The position numbers and the translations under genes were made by a program. 64,000 nt of DNA from Burkholderia sp. H160. GTDB taxonomy: Bacteria > Pseudomonadota > Gammaproteobacteria > Burkholderiales > Burkholderiaceae. The notes under the pieces were generated by a model. That model was not told where the DNA came from, did not search any database, and was given only the letters and a program-made list of their open reading frames with translations. Position 1 is the stretch's first letter. The number at the start of each line of letters is the position of its first letter. This document shows positions 16,439 through 24,242 of this stretch, piece by piece. The stretch spans positions 62,001 to 126,000 of the forward strand of contig ABYL01000005.1 of the NCBI GenBank assembly GCA_000173575.1. The letters run 5' to 3'.

Positions 16439-17098
16439 TTATGGAGATGCCTTGCTCAACGCTCGCCAGACGACCTTCATACCGTGACGGAACGAGTTCG
16501 GATCAAATGTGTTCGTGTCGGACCGGCGAAGAAAGACGACCAGACCTTGTAGATGTGAAAGGAGCAGAGCGCCGCGCAGCGTACATTCTTCCCGCGCCAA
16601 GGTTGGGTTTATCTGCGCGATCAGTTCCGCAAGGAGATCCTGGAAATCTGCGGTGGATTTCGCCATCAAGGCATGCAAAGCGGGCTCATGCTCTGCCAGA
16701 CTCCAGGTTTCCAGAACAAAGGCGCTAACGCGTTTGCCGTCGGCCGCCGTCAGTACAGAGAACGCCTCGTCGACGATGACCTCCAGCCGGGCCTCCGGTG
16801 GCCGCAGTTTGTCTTGGGCGATCGTCTGATAGTGTTCGAAATAGCGATTTACGAATGCCTCGATCGTGGCCCGCAAGAGTTCTTCGCGGGTGCCGAAATA
16901 GTGCTGCAAGGTCCTCAGTCGGATTCCTGCGTCGCTGGCAATGCGGCGTTGAGTGAACCCGGCGTTACCTTCCGATGCGAACACCTCGATCGCCACTTCG
17001 ATGATGGCGGGCACGCGGGTAGTTCTGTTCCCTCGCCGTCTGGGCGCGCCTTCCGCCGTCTTGTCGAGGTCTGCCGATGAGATGGTCAGGTCTTTCAT
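16439..17098 (-). CDS. TetR family transcriptional regulator
   Basis: A 219-residue TetR-type repressor with an N-terminal helix-turn-helix at about residues 48-70 (FTQRRIASDAGIRLRTLQHYF) and a divergent ligand-binding C-terminal domain. ATG 17098 is chosen because AAGGAG lies 10 bases upstream and the shared TetR start (charged tail, then PAIIEVAIEVFASEG) follows; an upstream in-frame start at 17179 is less likely. The gene converges with the P450 at 15066. Inverted repeats at 17226-17412, upstream of its start, are candidate autoregulatory operators and differ from the GAAC-n3-GTTC motif. Confidence 0.9.
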   Translation of the reverse strand: MKDLTISSADLDKTAEGAPRRRGNRTTRVPAIIEVAIEVFASEGNAGFTQRRIASDAGIRLRTLQHYFGTREELLRATIEAFVNRYFEHYQTIAQDKLRPPEARLEVIVDEAFSVLTAADGKRVSAFVLETWSLAEHEPALHALMAKSTADFQDLLAELIAQINPTLAREECTLRGALLLSHLQGLVVFLRRSDTNTFDPNSFRHGMKVVWRALSKASP

Positions 17099-17225
17099 CT
17101 GTTGTGCTCTCCTTGGCGTCTGCTGCCCGTCGCGCGCGTTGTCAGTTCGGGATGTGCAAACCGGGAGACCATTCCCCATCCTGATACGAGCGTCGTTCGA
17201 TCCTGATCGGCCAGCCGCGACTTTG

Positions 17226-17412
17226 ATCTGATGATAGTCAGATGACGAATAAAATCACGTCGTTTGACTAATTGCCTTCAGATAACGTCTGATCCTGTCA
17301 CTCGCAGCATCACATATCCTACTCGTATGGAGGGAGGGTTTGTCCATACCAGCATTTCCCCTGGTGCCCTCTTGACTTGATAATGGGTCGGCTGACTACT
17401 AATATTTAGTCA
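17226..17412. promoter_or_regulatory. Array of inverted repeats upstream of TetR
   Basis: Several overlapping inverted repeats lie here. ATCTGATGATAGTCAGAT (17226-17243) is a perfect 6-6-6 repeat. Arms 17235-17247 and 17258-17270 match in 11 of 13 positions (TAGTCA...TGACTA). TCAGA-n5-TCTGA lies at 17278-17292 and TGACTA-n8-TAGTCA at 17393-17412. They share the half-sites TCTGA/TCAGA and TGACTA/TAGTCA and sit where a TetR gene's own promoter should be. Operator function is inferred. Confidence 0.55.
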
Positions 17413-17568
17413 CTCGACACATTGCGATAAAACCAGACGATTCCCGCTGAGCCGGAAGCCGGGGAAGGAGATGCGCAGGTGTCAGCGCTGGCCGGTTAAG
17501 GTCGCCAATTTTTGCGTTCGTGGTTGTGATTGTCAGGGGCGCGTACTGGGCGGTTGAAGGAGCAGGAC

Positions 17569-17817
17569 ATGAAGCGTGGAGAAAGTTCTTTGCGTTCGCT
17601 CATCGAGAAGTGGCTCGCGCCCACTGCGACCACCCCGGTGCATGTAACCCGGTGTACTTTCGCAAATTCGAGCCAGACGCGGTGTGTGCTCGCGCGGTCG
17701 TCCGCCTCTGAGAGGTCCCTCGCGATATTCTTCTTTCGGCACGACGACGGGGCCTGGCGCGTGTTCCCACCTCCTCCCCGAAAACCAGAAATGCACCCCT
17801 GCCCAGGAACGGGATAA
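17569..17817 (+). CDS. Small conserved-type hypothetical protein
   Basis: An 82-residue reading frame starting at ATG 17569 with a well-placed AAGGAG (17557-17562). The product is basic and contains IFFFRHDDGAWRVFPP, a segment I associate with small hypothetical proteins common in Burkholderia-type genomes; this is recollection, not a search result. No catalytic motif, signal peptide or membrane helix is visible. It is the only plausible gene in the gap between the TetR gene and the DUF1302 operon. Function unknown. Confidence 0.5.
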   Translation: MKRGESSLRSLIEKWLAPTATTPVHVTRCTFANSSQTRCVLARSSASERSLAIFFFRHDDGAWRVFPPPPRKPEMHPCPGTG

Positions 17818-18223
17818 GGGATTCATCTGCGTGCGGTCCATGATCGAGATATATGGAAGGACTGCCAAGGAAACCGACCAATCGCACAAGCGTTTTCGGC
17901 TACTTCTGCGATTCGCCCCTCCTTTCGCGTTTGAAGTGAATGACGAAAGGCCGTCTCGTCCGTGACCTGTACCGGGTACCGGACTAGAGCCGGGGATCCT
18001 GGCTGCGTCCTGCCTGCAGATCCATTTTTGATCCGCTCCGACGGGTTACCCGAAATCCATCCATGTATTGCATCGGTAATCCGCGTGGGTGAGGCAGACG
18101 CGTCGCCAATGGCTCAATAGCGCAACGCGCGCTGCACGCATCTGGCACCGCTGCGGTTTCCATTCATGCGCACACCGCTTGCAGTCCATCACCAATCTCG
18201 AACCCACGTTTACCCCGAATGTT
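17818..18223. other. Intergenic stretch without a recognised gene
   Basis: About 400 bases between the small hypothetical gene and the promoter region of the DUF1302 operon. Short open frames exist on both strands, but none has both a ribosome site and recognisable protein features. No RNA gene or mobile-element end was recognised. Confidence 0.4.
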
Positions 18224-18309
18224 GAACGGCGTTCGAAAAAATGCATCACGTAGGGGTGTACGAGCGTTGACAGTCGAGTTTCGAGCGTTTATCTTTGCGA
18301 ACAGCATTC
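18224..18309 (+). promoter_or_regulatory. Promoter region of the DUF1302 operon with two palindromes
   Basis: TTGACA (18267-18272), a 17 bp spacer and TATCTT (18290-18295) form a promoter. GAACAGCATTC (18299-18309) is a degenerate GAAC-n3-GTTC operator 32 bp after the -35, with a GTTT half-site at 18287-18290. A second, perfect palindrome GAACGGCGTTC (18224-18234) lies 43 bp upstream of the -35. It is the reverse complement of the palindrome before the Rieske operon. The leader to the start at 18454 is about 145 bases. Confidence 0.6.
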
Positions 18310-18453
18310 GCATTCTGGTGACGTGGTGGAAAGTGTCTGAGACGCGATGCTGACGAGGTACGGAGGCCGGATTCACTTCATTGCCAAAAGTCTGCGGCAG
18401 TCCAACGGCCTTGGCCTTTTCTGCGGCAGTTCGACAAAGACAAGAGGAGACGC

Positions 18454-20166
18454 ATGAAAAAGAAAAGTCTGAAGCCAAGTGCGATCAGCATTGGCGTGCA
18501 CGCGACCTGTATCGCTGCGGCGTGCGGGTTGTGGAGCGCGAACGCCCACGCCTTTCATTTCGATGTACCGAACCCGGACATCGACATGGAATGGGATAAC
18601 ACCCTGCGCGCGGACTACGATATCCGGCTTCAGAATCCGGACCACTTCTACACAAACAGTCCGACTTACGACGAAGGCGATCTGTCGACGCCGAAGTTCA
18701 GCACGATTCAATCGATGCTGAACCTGTACAGTGAGTTCGATTTCAAGTACAAGGAGACGTCCGGCTTCCGCATCAGTATGGACGCGTGGTACGACCCGAC
18801 TTTCAAGAATCACAACACGAACAATACGTCGCTGCCGCCGCCCAGCAACTTGCCTAACTACCCGAACAACGAGTACACGAGCTATATCAAGAAGTACTAT
18901 CAGGGGCCGAGTGCTGAACTGCGTGATGCGTTCGTGTTCCACACTTTTGATCTCGGTGGTCACTCTGTCAACACCAAGCTCGGCCGGACGGCGGTTACCT
19001 GGGGGCAGTCGGCGTTTGCTACGCTGGGTGGTGCGAACTCGGTGGCGATCGGTCAGCAGCCGCTCGACCTGATGAAACTGACACAGAGCCCGAGCGCCTC
19101 GCTCAAGGAAATCGTGCTGCCGACCGCTCAGGCTGACGTGTCGACGAACATCACCGATACGATCACCCTCGCGGCACAGTACACGTTCGAGTGGAACCAC
19201 GATCGACTGCCCGAGGGCGGCACGTATTTTGGTGGTGCGGACCCGATTCTGTACGGACCGCCTGTGGCCAGCTACACGAACATCCCCGGCCTCGGCACGT
19301 TCGCGATTCCGCGCATCGCCCCGACGAAAGGCCAGATCGGTGACTTCGGCCTCGACGGCAAGTGGCGCGTCGACTCGCTCGCAACGACCTACGAACTCAC
19401 GTACCGCCACTTCGCCATGAAAATGCCGTGGGCGGCACTGATTCTGCCGGGTGCCGGACCGGAACTCTTCCCGGGTACCAACCTTCCTGGCATCACGGCC
19501 AAGTACGGTAACGACGTCAACGTGATCGGCGCGGGTTTCAACAGTGCGATCGGTAGCGCGGCTGTGGCCGGCGAATTGTCATACCGCTGGAACATGCCGC
19601 TTAACGCAGTCAACACGACCACGGTCAACGACGCACCGACGGGCCGTACGCTGCACGGCCTCCTGAACCTCACGCAGTCCTTCGGTAAGACGCCACTGTG
19701 GAACAACCTGTTCCTGCAGGCTGAATTCGCGTTCAACCAGTTGCTGAGTGTGCAATCGCACGCCGGCAACGTCGCGATGTCGGGCTACGACACGACCGGT
19801 CAATGCTCGGCGTCCGGGAACAACCCCTTCAACAACTGTTCGACGCGCTTCTGGGCTGGTGTTGGCATCGGTGCGAGCCCACAGTGGTATCAGGTCTTCC
19901 CCGGTGTCGATCTGACGATGCCGCTCTTCGTCAACCTGAATCTGAAGGGTTACTCGTCCGTGATCGCGCCTGCCGCCGAAGCACAAGGCCAGAACACCTT
20001 CGTGGTTGGGCTCGATTTCAATATCTACAACAAGCACGAGGTAGATATCACCTATACGTATTACATGAACAAAAAGGGCTATTCGACTACGGGAGCAGCC
20101 ACTGCTCTCGGCGCGCCCTACAGCGACAAATCGTGGATCGGCATCACCTATCAGACAACGTTTTGA
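18454..20166 (+). CDS. DUF1302 family outer-membrane protein
   Basis: A 570-residue DUF1302 protein. A signal peptide (residues 1-33, ending AHA before FHF) directs it to the envelope. The rest is rich in aromatic, glycine and alternating hydrophobic segments, with the C-terminal residues ITYQTTF typical of an outer-membrane beta-barrel. DUF1302 proteins recur beside DUF1329 and RND genes in degraders of hydrophobic compounds and are thought to help uptake or export of such substrates. It is the first gene of a five-gene operon ending at the terminator at 26776. Confidence 0.9.
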   Translation: MKKKSLKPSAISIGVHATCIAAACGLWSANAHAFHFDVPNPDIDMEWDNTLRADYDIRLQNPDHFYTNSPTYDEGDLSTPKFSTIQSMLNLYSEFDFKYKETSGFRISMDAWYDPTFKNHNTNNTSLPPPSNLPNYPNNEYTSYIKKYYQGPSAELRDAFVFHTFDLGGHSVNTKLGRTAVTWGQSAFATLGGANSVAIGQQPLDLMKLTQSPSASLKEIVLPTAQADVSTNITDTITLAAQYTFEWNHDRLPEGGTYFGGADPILYGPPVASYTNIPGLGTFAIPRIAPTKGQIGDFGLDGKWRVDSLATTYELTYRHFAMKMPWAALILPGAGPELFPGTNLPGITAKYGNDVNVIGAGFNSAIGSAAVAGELSYRWNMPLNAVNTTTVNDAPTGRTLHGLLNLTQSFGKTPLWNNLFLQAEFAFNQLLSVQSHAGNVAMSGYDTTGQCSASGNNPFNNCSTRFWAGVGIGASPQWYQVFPGVDLTMPLFVNLNLKGYSSVIAPAAEAQGQNTFVVGLDFNIYNKHEVDITYTYYMNKKGYSTTGAATALGAPYSDKSWIGITYQTTF

Positions 20167-20183
20167 TATAGATGGAGGTAGCT

Positions 20184-21533
20184 GTGAAAAGATTCCCAAA
20201 GCTTCTTAAGGCGCTGTCGATACTCGCGGCGGTGTGGGCCTCGCCCTATACGCTGGCGCTCGAGAGCGGCATCACACCGTTTGGCGCGGAGATTGCCGGC
20301 AGCAAGGACGGGGCGATTCCCGCCTACACAGGAGGGGTCACGCAGTTCCCAGCCGGATTCAAAGCCGATTCAGGCAAGTGGGCCGATCCGTTTTCCGATG
20401 AGAAGCCGACACTGCAAATCACGGCGCAAAACTATCAGCAATACGCCGATAAGCTGAGCGCGAGCGCGATCGAGCTGTTCAAGCGCTATCCGACCTACCG
20501 GATGGATGTCTATCCGACGCACCGCTCGGCGTCGTATCCGGACTGGTATCTCCAGAACTCGGAAAAGAACGCGCAGAACGCGAAGCTCGAGAAGAACGGC
20601 CTCTATATCTCCGGTGCGTTTGGCGGCAAGCCGTTCCCGGTGCCGAAGAATGGTCAGGAAGCGCTGTGGGACTGGGAACTGCGCTACGTGGGTACGGCGC
20701 AGCGCAACAACGTGAAGACGTGGCTGGTCGATTCGAGTGGCACGCCGATTCTCGCGGCTCAATTCAAGAGCGCGCTGCTCTATCCGTATTACGAGCAGAA
20801 AGACGAAGCGGAATTTCGCAAGAAATCGGGTCTCGCAATCTGGTATCAGGTCTATAACGACTACGCTGCACCGGCCCGCCTGATTGGCGACACGACCCTC
20901 TTCTGGTATTTCACCGATACGGCGGATCACGACCAGCAATCGTGGGAATACAACCCGGGTCAGCGCCGCGTGCGCGTTGCACCGGACCTGGCCTACGACA
21001 CGCCGAACCCCGGCTATTCCGGCGCGATCACCATGGACGACATCCAGTTGTTCTACGGGAAGATCGATCGCTGGGACGCCAAACTCGTCGGCAAGAAGGA
21101 AATGTACATTCCGTACAACGACTACAAGCAGCAGTATGAGACGCCGGCGAGCAAGATCCTCACGCCGCACTTCGTCAACCCGGATCATGTGCGCTGGGAA
21201 CTGCACCGCGTGTGGGTCGTGGAATTGGCGCTCAAGCCGGGCGCGCGTCACATCTACAGCAAGAAGACGCTGTATTTTGACGAAGACGGTGGTGGCGGAA
21301 TGATGGACGCCTATGACCAGTCGGGCAAGCTGTATCGCGGCGGCTTCGAAACCACGGTGCCCGCCTACGACTACAAGGTGCCGTATTCGCTGGGTAACTG
21401 GTTCTACGACTTCAACAGCGGCATCTACATCTTCGGTAGCCATCCGGCAGAGTCGCCGGGGATCTTCTTCAACGTGAACTTCCCGACGGATTACTACACG
21501 CCGGAGCGTATGCAAAGTGCGGGTGTGCGCTAA
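20184..21533 (+). CDS. DUF1329 family periplasmic protein (copy 1)
   Basis: A 449-residue DUF1329 protein, a family distantly related to LolA/LolB lipoprotein-sorting folds. The signal peptide covers about residues 1-26 (KLLKALSILAAVWASPYTLA). I prefer GTG 20184 because GGAGG (20174-20178) is ideally placed and would otherwise be coding; an ATG at 20172 is the alternative. The mature protein carries many conserved aromatic residues and GGMMDAYDQSGKLYRGG near the C-terminus. It is likely a periplasmic carrier of hydrophobic molecules between the DUF1302 barrel and the RND pump. Confidence 0.88.
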   Translation: MKRFPKLLKALSILAAVWASPYTLALESGITPFGAEIAGSKDGAIPAYTGGVTQFPAGFKADSGKWADPFSDEKPTLQITAQNYQQYADKLSASAIELFKRYPTYRMDVYPTHRSASYPDWYLQNSEKNAQNAKLEKNGLYISGAFGGKPFPVPKNGQEALWDWELRYVGTAQRNNVKTWLVDSSGTPILAAQFKSALLYPYYEQKDEAEFRKKSGLAIWYQVYNDYAAPARLIGDTTLFWYFTDTADHDQQSWEYNPGQRRVRVAPDLAYDTPNPGYSGAITMDDIQLFYGKIDRWDAKLVGKKEMYIPYNDYKQQYETPASKILTPHFVNPDHVRWELHRVWVVELALKPGARHIYSKKTLYFDEDGGGGMMDAYDQSGKLYRGGFETTVPAYDYKVPYSLGNWFYDFNSGIYIFGSHPAESPGIFFNVNFPTDYYTPERMQSAGVR

Positions 21534-21566
21534 TTGCGTATTGACGTAAGGTTGAGCATTTTGGTG

Positions 21567-21596
21567 GCGTCCTGCCCGGTATTCCGGGCTGGACGC
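21567..21596 (+). other. Strong intercistronic hairpin
   Basis: GCGTCC-T-GCCCGG, a TATT loop, and CCGGGC-T-GGACGC form a 12 bp stem with one T-T mismatch between the two DUF1329 genes. No poly-T follows directly. It may protect the upstream mRNA or cause partial termination. Confidence 0.6.
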
Positions 21597-21676
21597 TTCG
21601 ACAACGAAGGTCTGTTTTTGCGGTGAGCATCGAAAGTAGCGTCGTTGCTTTTGGTATTCGATCAAACTGGAAAGTG

Positions 21677-23038
21677 ATGGAGACGGTTTTGAAGAAGCAT
21701 CGGATGTTGATTAAGGCGCTCGCGCTTGCTGCAGCAATCTGCGCTGCGCCCATGACGAATGCGATCGAAACCGGGATGACGCCTTTCGGGGCGGAAATTG
21801 CCGGGAACAAGGACGGGACGATTCCCGTCTACGCAGGGGGCGTCACTCAGTTTCCAGCAGGATTCAAGGCCGATTCGGGTAAGTGGGCAGACCCGTTCCC
21901 TGGCGAGAAGCCGGTGTTGCAAATCACCGGCCAGAACTATCAGCAATACGCGGACAAGCTGAGCGCGAGTGCGATCGAGCTGTTCAAGCGTTATCCGACC
22001 TACCGGATGGACATCTATCCGACGCACCGCTCGGTGTCGTATCCGGACTGGTATCTCGAGAATTCGGAAAAGAACGCGCAGAGCGCGAAGCTCGAAAAGA
22101 ATGGCCTGTTCGTTTCCGGTGCGTTCGGCGGCAAGCCGTTCCCGGTACCGAAGAACGGTCAGGAAGCATTGTGGGACTGGGAACTGCGCTACGTGGGTAC
22201 GGCCCAGCGCAATAACGTGAAGACGTGGCTGGTTAATTCGAGTGGCACGCCGATCCTTGCTGCCCAATTCAAGAGCTCACTGTACTACCCGTACTTCGAT
22301 CTCAAGCAGGAAGGCGAATACAGGAAGAAGGGCGGTCTGGCCATCTGGCAATACATCAACAACGATTTCGTTGCGCCGGCGCGAATGATCGGTGACACCA
22401 CGCTCTACTGGTTCTTCACGGACACGGCCGATCACAACCAGCAATCTTGGGAATACAACCCGGGTCAGCGCCGCGTGCGCGTAGCGCCTGACCTTGCCTA
22501 TGACACGCCGAACCCCGGCTATTCCGGCGCGATCACGATGGACGACATCCAGTTGTTCTACGGACGCATTGATCGCTGGGACGCGAAGCTCGTCGGCAAG
22601 AAAGAGATGTACATCCCGTACAACGACTACAAGCAACAGTACGAAACGGCGGCGAGCAAGATCCTCACGCCGCATTTCGTCAACCCGGATCATGTGCGCT
22701 GGGAACTGCACCGCGTGTGGGTCGTCGACTTGACGCTCAAGCAAGGCTCGCGTCACGTGTATGGCAAAAAGACCCTTTATTTCGATGAGGACGGTGGCGG
22801 CGGAATGATGGATGCCTATGACCAGTCGGGCAAGCTGTATCGAGGTGGCTTCGAGACCACGGCACCTGCCTACGACTACAAGGTGCCGTATTCGCTCGGC
22901 AACTGGTTCTACGACTTCAATAGCGGCATCTATATTTTCGGCAGCCATCCGGCGGAGTCACCGGGGATCATGTTCAACGCGAGCTTCACGAAGGACTTCT
23001 TTACGCCTGAGCATATGCAATCGACCGGCGTGCGATAG
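21677..23038 (+). CDS. DUF1329 family periplasmic protein (copy 2)
   Basis: A 453-residue close paralogue of the preceding DUF1329 protein. Long stretches are identical or nearly so, including the central WEYNPGQRRVRVAPDLAYDT region and the C-terminal third. The signal peptide runs to about residue 33 (ICAAPMTNA). ATG 21677 is used; a TTG at 21689 preceded by GGAG is an alternative. The two copies diverge most in the signal peptide and around residues 185-220, where copy 1 has a KDEAEFRKKSG type segment. This is a tandem duplication that may give paired or substrate-specific carriers. Confidence 0.88.
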   Translation: METVLKKHRMLIKALALAAAICAAPMTNAIETGMTPFGAEIAGNKDGTIPVYAGGVTQFPAGFKADSGKWADPFPGEKPVLQITGQNYQQYADKLSASAIELFKRYPTYRMDIYPTHRSVSYPDWYLENSEKNAQSAKLEKNGLFVSGAFGGKPFPVPKNGQEALWDWELRYVGTAQRNNVKTWLVNSSGTPILAAQFKSSLYYPYFDLKQEGEYRKKGGLAIWQYINNDFVAPARMIGDTTLYWFFTDTADHNQQSWEYNPGQRRVRVAPDLAYDTPNPGYSGAITMDDIQLFYGRIDRWDAKLVGKKEMYIPYNDYKQQYETAASKILTPHFVNPDHVRWELHRVWVVDLTLKQGSRHVYGKKTLYFDEDGGGGMMDAYDQSGKLYRGGFETTAPAYDYKVPYSLGNWFYDFNSGIYIFGSHPAESPGIMFNASFTKDFFTPEHMQSTGVR

Positions 23039-23068
23039 CCGACACAGGTGCTAGGAAGAGCGCAGCAC

Positions 23069-23097
23069 GTGCGCCATGCCGGGTATCGCATGGCGCA
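23069..23097 (+). other. Strong intercistronic hairpin
   Basis: GTGCGCCATGC (23069-23079) and GCATGGCGCAC (23088-23097 with its last base) form a perfect 11 bp stem with an 8-base loop in the gap before the YCF48-like gene. No T-run follows. Together with the hairpin at 21567 it could set unequal expression within the operon. Confidence 0.6.
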
Positions 23098-23165
23098 CAG
23101 AGAAGTTTCATAAAAGCCCAGAACTGCTCGCGTGATCGATCGCCAGTTACTGAGAAGGAGACACA

Positions 23166-24230
23166 ATGCGCAATACCCTGTTTCGTTGGCTGGCATTCGT
23201 CGCGGCGGCATGCATCGCCAGCGGGCCGGTCCATGCCGAATTCTCCGACCCGATGCGCTCGCCGGCCGTGATCAACCCGCAGGCCGCGCATGAACCGCTC
23301 ATGGCGTTGGCCCAGGCCGGACAGCGCCTGGTTGCGGTAGGCCCGCGCGGGGCGATTCTCGTTTCGGACGACGGTGCCATGCACTGGCGCCAGGTACCGG
23401 CGCCAGTGAGTTCCGATCTGGTAGCCGTTACGTTCAAGTCGGCCGTGCTGGGTTGGGCGGTCGGACACGACGGCGAGGTGCTTCACACGACCGACGGTGG
23501 CAATACCTGGATGCGGCAGCTCGACGGTCAGGAAGCGGCGAAGCTGATGAGCGAGTACTACGCGAAGCAGCAGGGAGATTCGCCCGATCTCAAGGCGTCG
23601 CGCGAAGAGGCAGAACGCTTCGAGGCAGACCAGGGGGGACGTCCGTTCCTCGACGTCTGGTTTGACGACGAGCGTTCCGGCTGGGTCATCGGTTCGTTCA
23701 ACATCATTTTTCACACCGAGGACGGTGGAAAGCGCTGGGTGCCCTGGTTCGATCGCGTTGACAATCCCAACGCGTTGAACCTGCATGCGATGCGCCGTAT
23801 CAACGGGACGCTTTATATCGCGGGCGAACAGGGGTTGCTGCTCAAGCTCGATCCCGACAAGCAACGGTTCGTCCCGGTGTCTACACCCTCGAAGGGCAGC
23901 TTCTTCGGTCTCGCTTCCACGGGCAACGCGATGATCGTCTACGGTCTGCTCGGCAATGCGTATCGCTCCACCGACGGCGGCGCCACGTGGGACAAAGTCA
24001 CGTTGCCGACCGGCGCGAGCATTCTGGCTTCGGCTGAACTGCCGAACGGTCACCTTATTCTCGCGACACAGGCGGGTGAGTTGCTCGAGAGCGTCGACCA
24101 GGGGGCAACGTTTCATACACTTGGCGCGAGCCAGCCGGGCGGCATCTTCGCCATGGCGCTGCGCGGCGACACCGCGGTGCTGGCCGGCGCGGCCGGCCTG
24201 TCGCGGATCGCATTGTCGAAGTCGCACTAA
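23166..24230 (+). CDS. YCF48-like beta-propeller, exported
   Basis: A 354-residue exported protein; the signal peptide ends at about residue 24 (SGPVHA). The mature part holds repeated sialidase/YCF48-type blades: ILVSDDGAMHW, VLHTTDGGNTW, IFHTEDGGKRW and YRSTDGGATW. YCF48-like propellers often lie next to RND pumps of this type and are probably periplasmic assembly or adaptor proteins. It precedes the RND gene by 12 bp, so the two are likely translated together. Confidence 0.87.
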   Translation: MRNTLFRWLAFVAAACIASGPVHAEFSDPMRSPAVINPQAAHEPLMALAQAGQRLVAVGPRGAILVSDDGAMHWRQVPAPVSSDLVAVTFKSAVLGWAVGHDGEVLHTTDGGNTWMRQLDGQEAAKLMSEYYAKQQGDSPDLKASREEAERFEADQGGRPFLDVWFDDERSGWVIGSFNIIFHTEDGGKRWVPWFDRVDNPNALNLHAMRRINGTLYIAGEQGLLLKLDPDKQRFVPVSTPSKGSFFGLASTGNAMIVYGLLGNAYRSTDGGATWDKVTLPTGASILASAELPNGHLILATQAGELLESVDQGATFHTLGASQPGGIFAMALRGDTAVLAGAAGLSRIALSKSH

Positions 24231-24242
24231 GGGGGAGCAGAC

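Noticed and set aside
17818-18223. Possible tRNA or small RNA gene in the gap before the DUF1302 operon
   Set aside because: No cloverleaf with T-loop consensus or clear promoter-terminator pair could be found by eye.
21534-21676. The hairpin at 21567 as an intrinsic terminator ending the operon
   Set aside because: The next gene is a close paralogue in the same orientation, and the hairpin has no adjacent T-run; the real terminator is at 26776.
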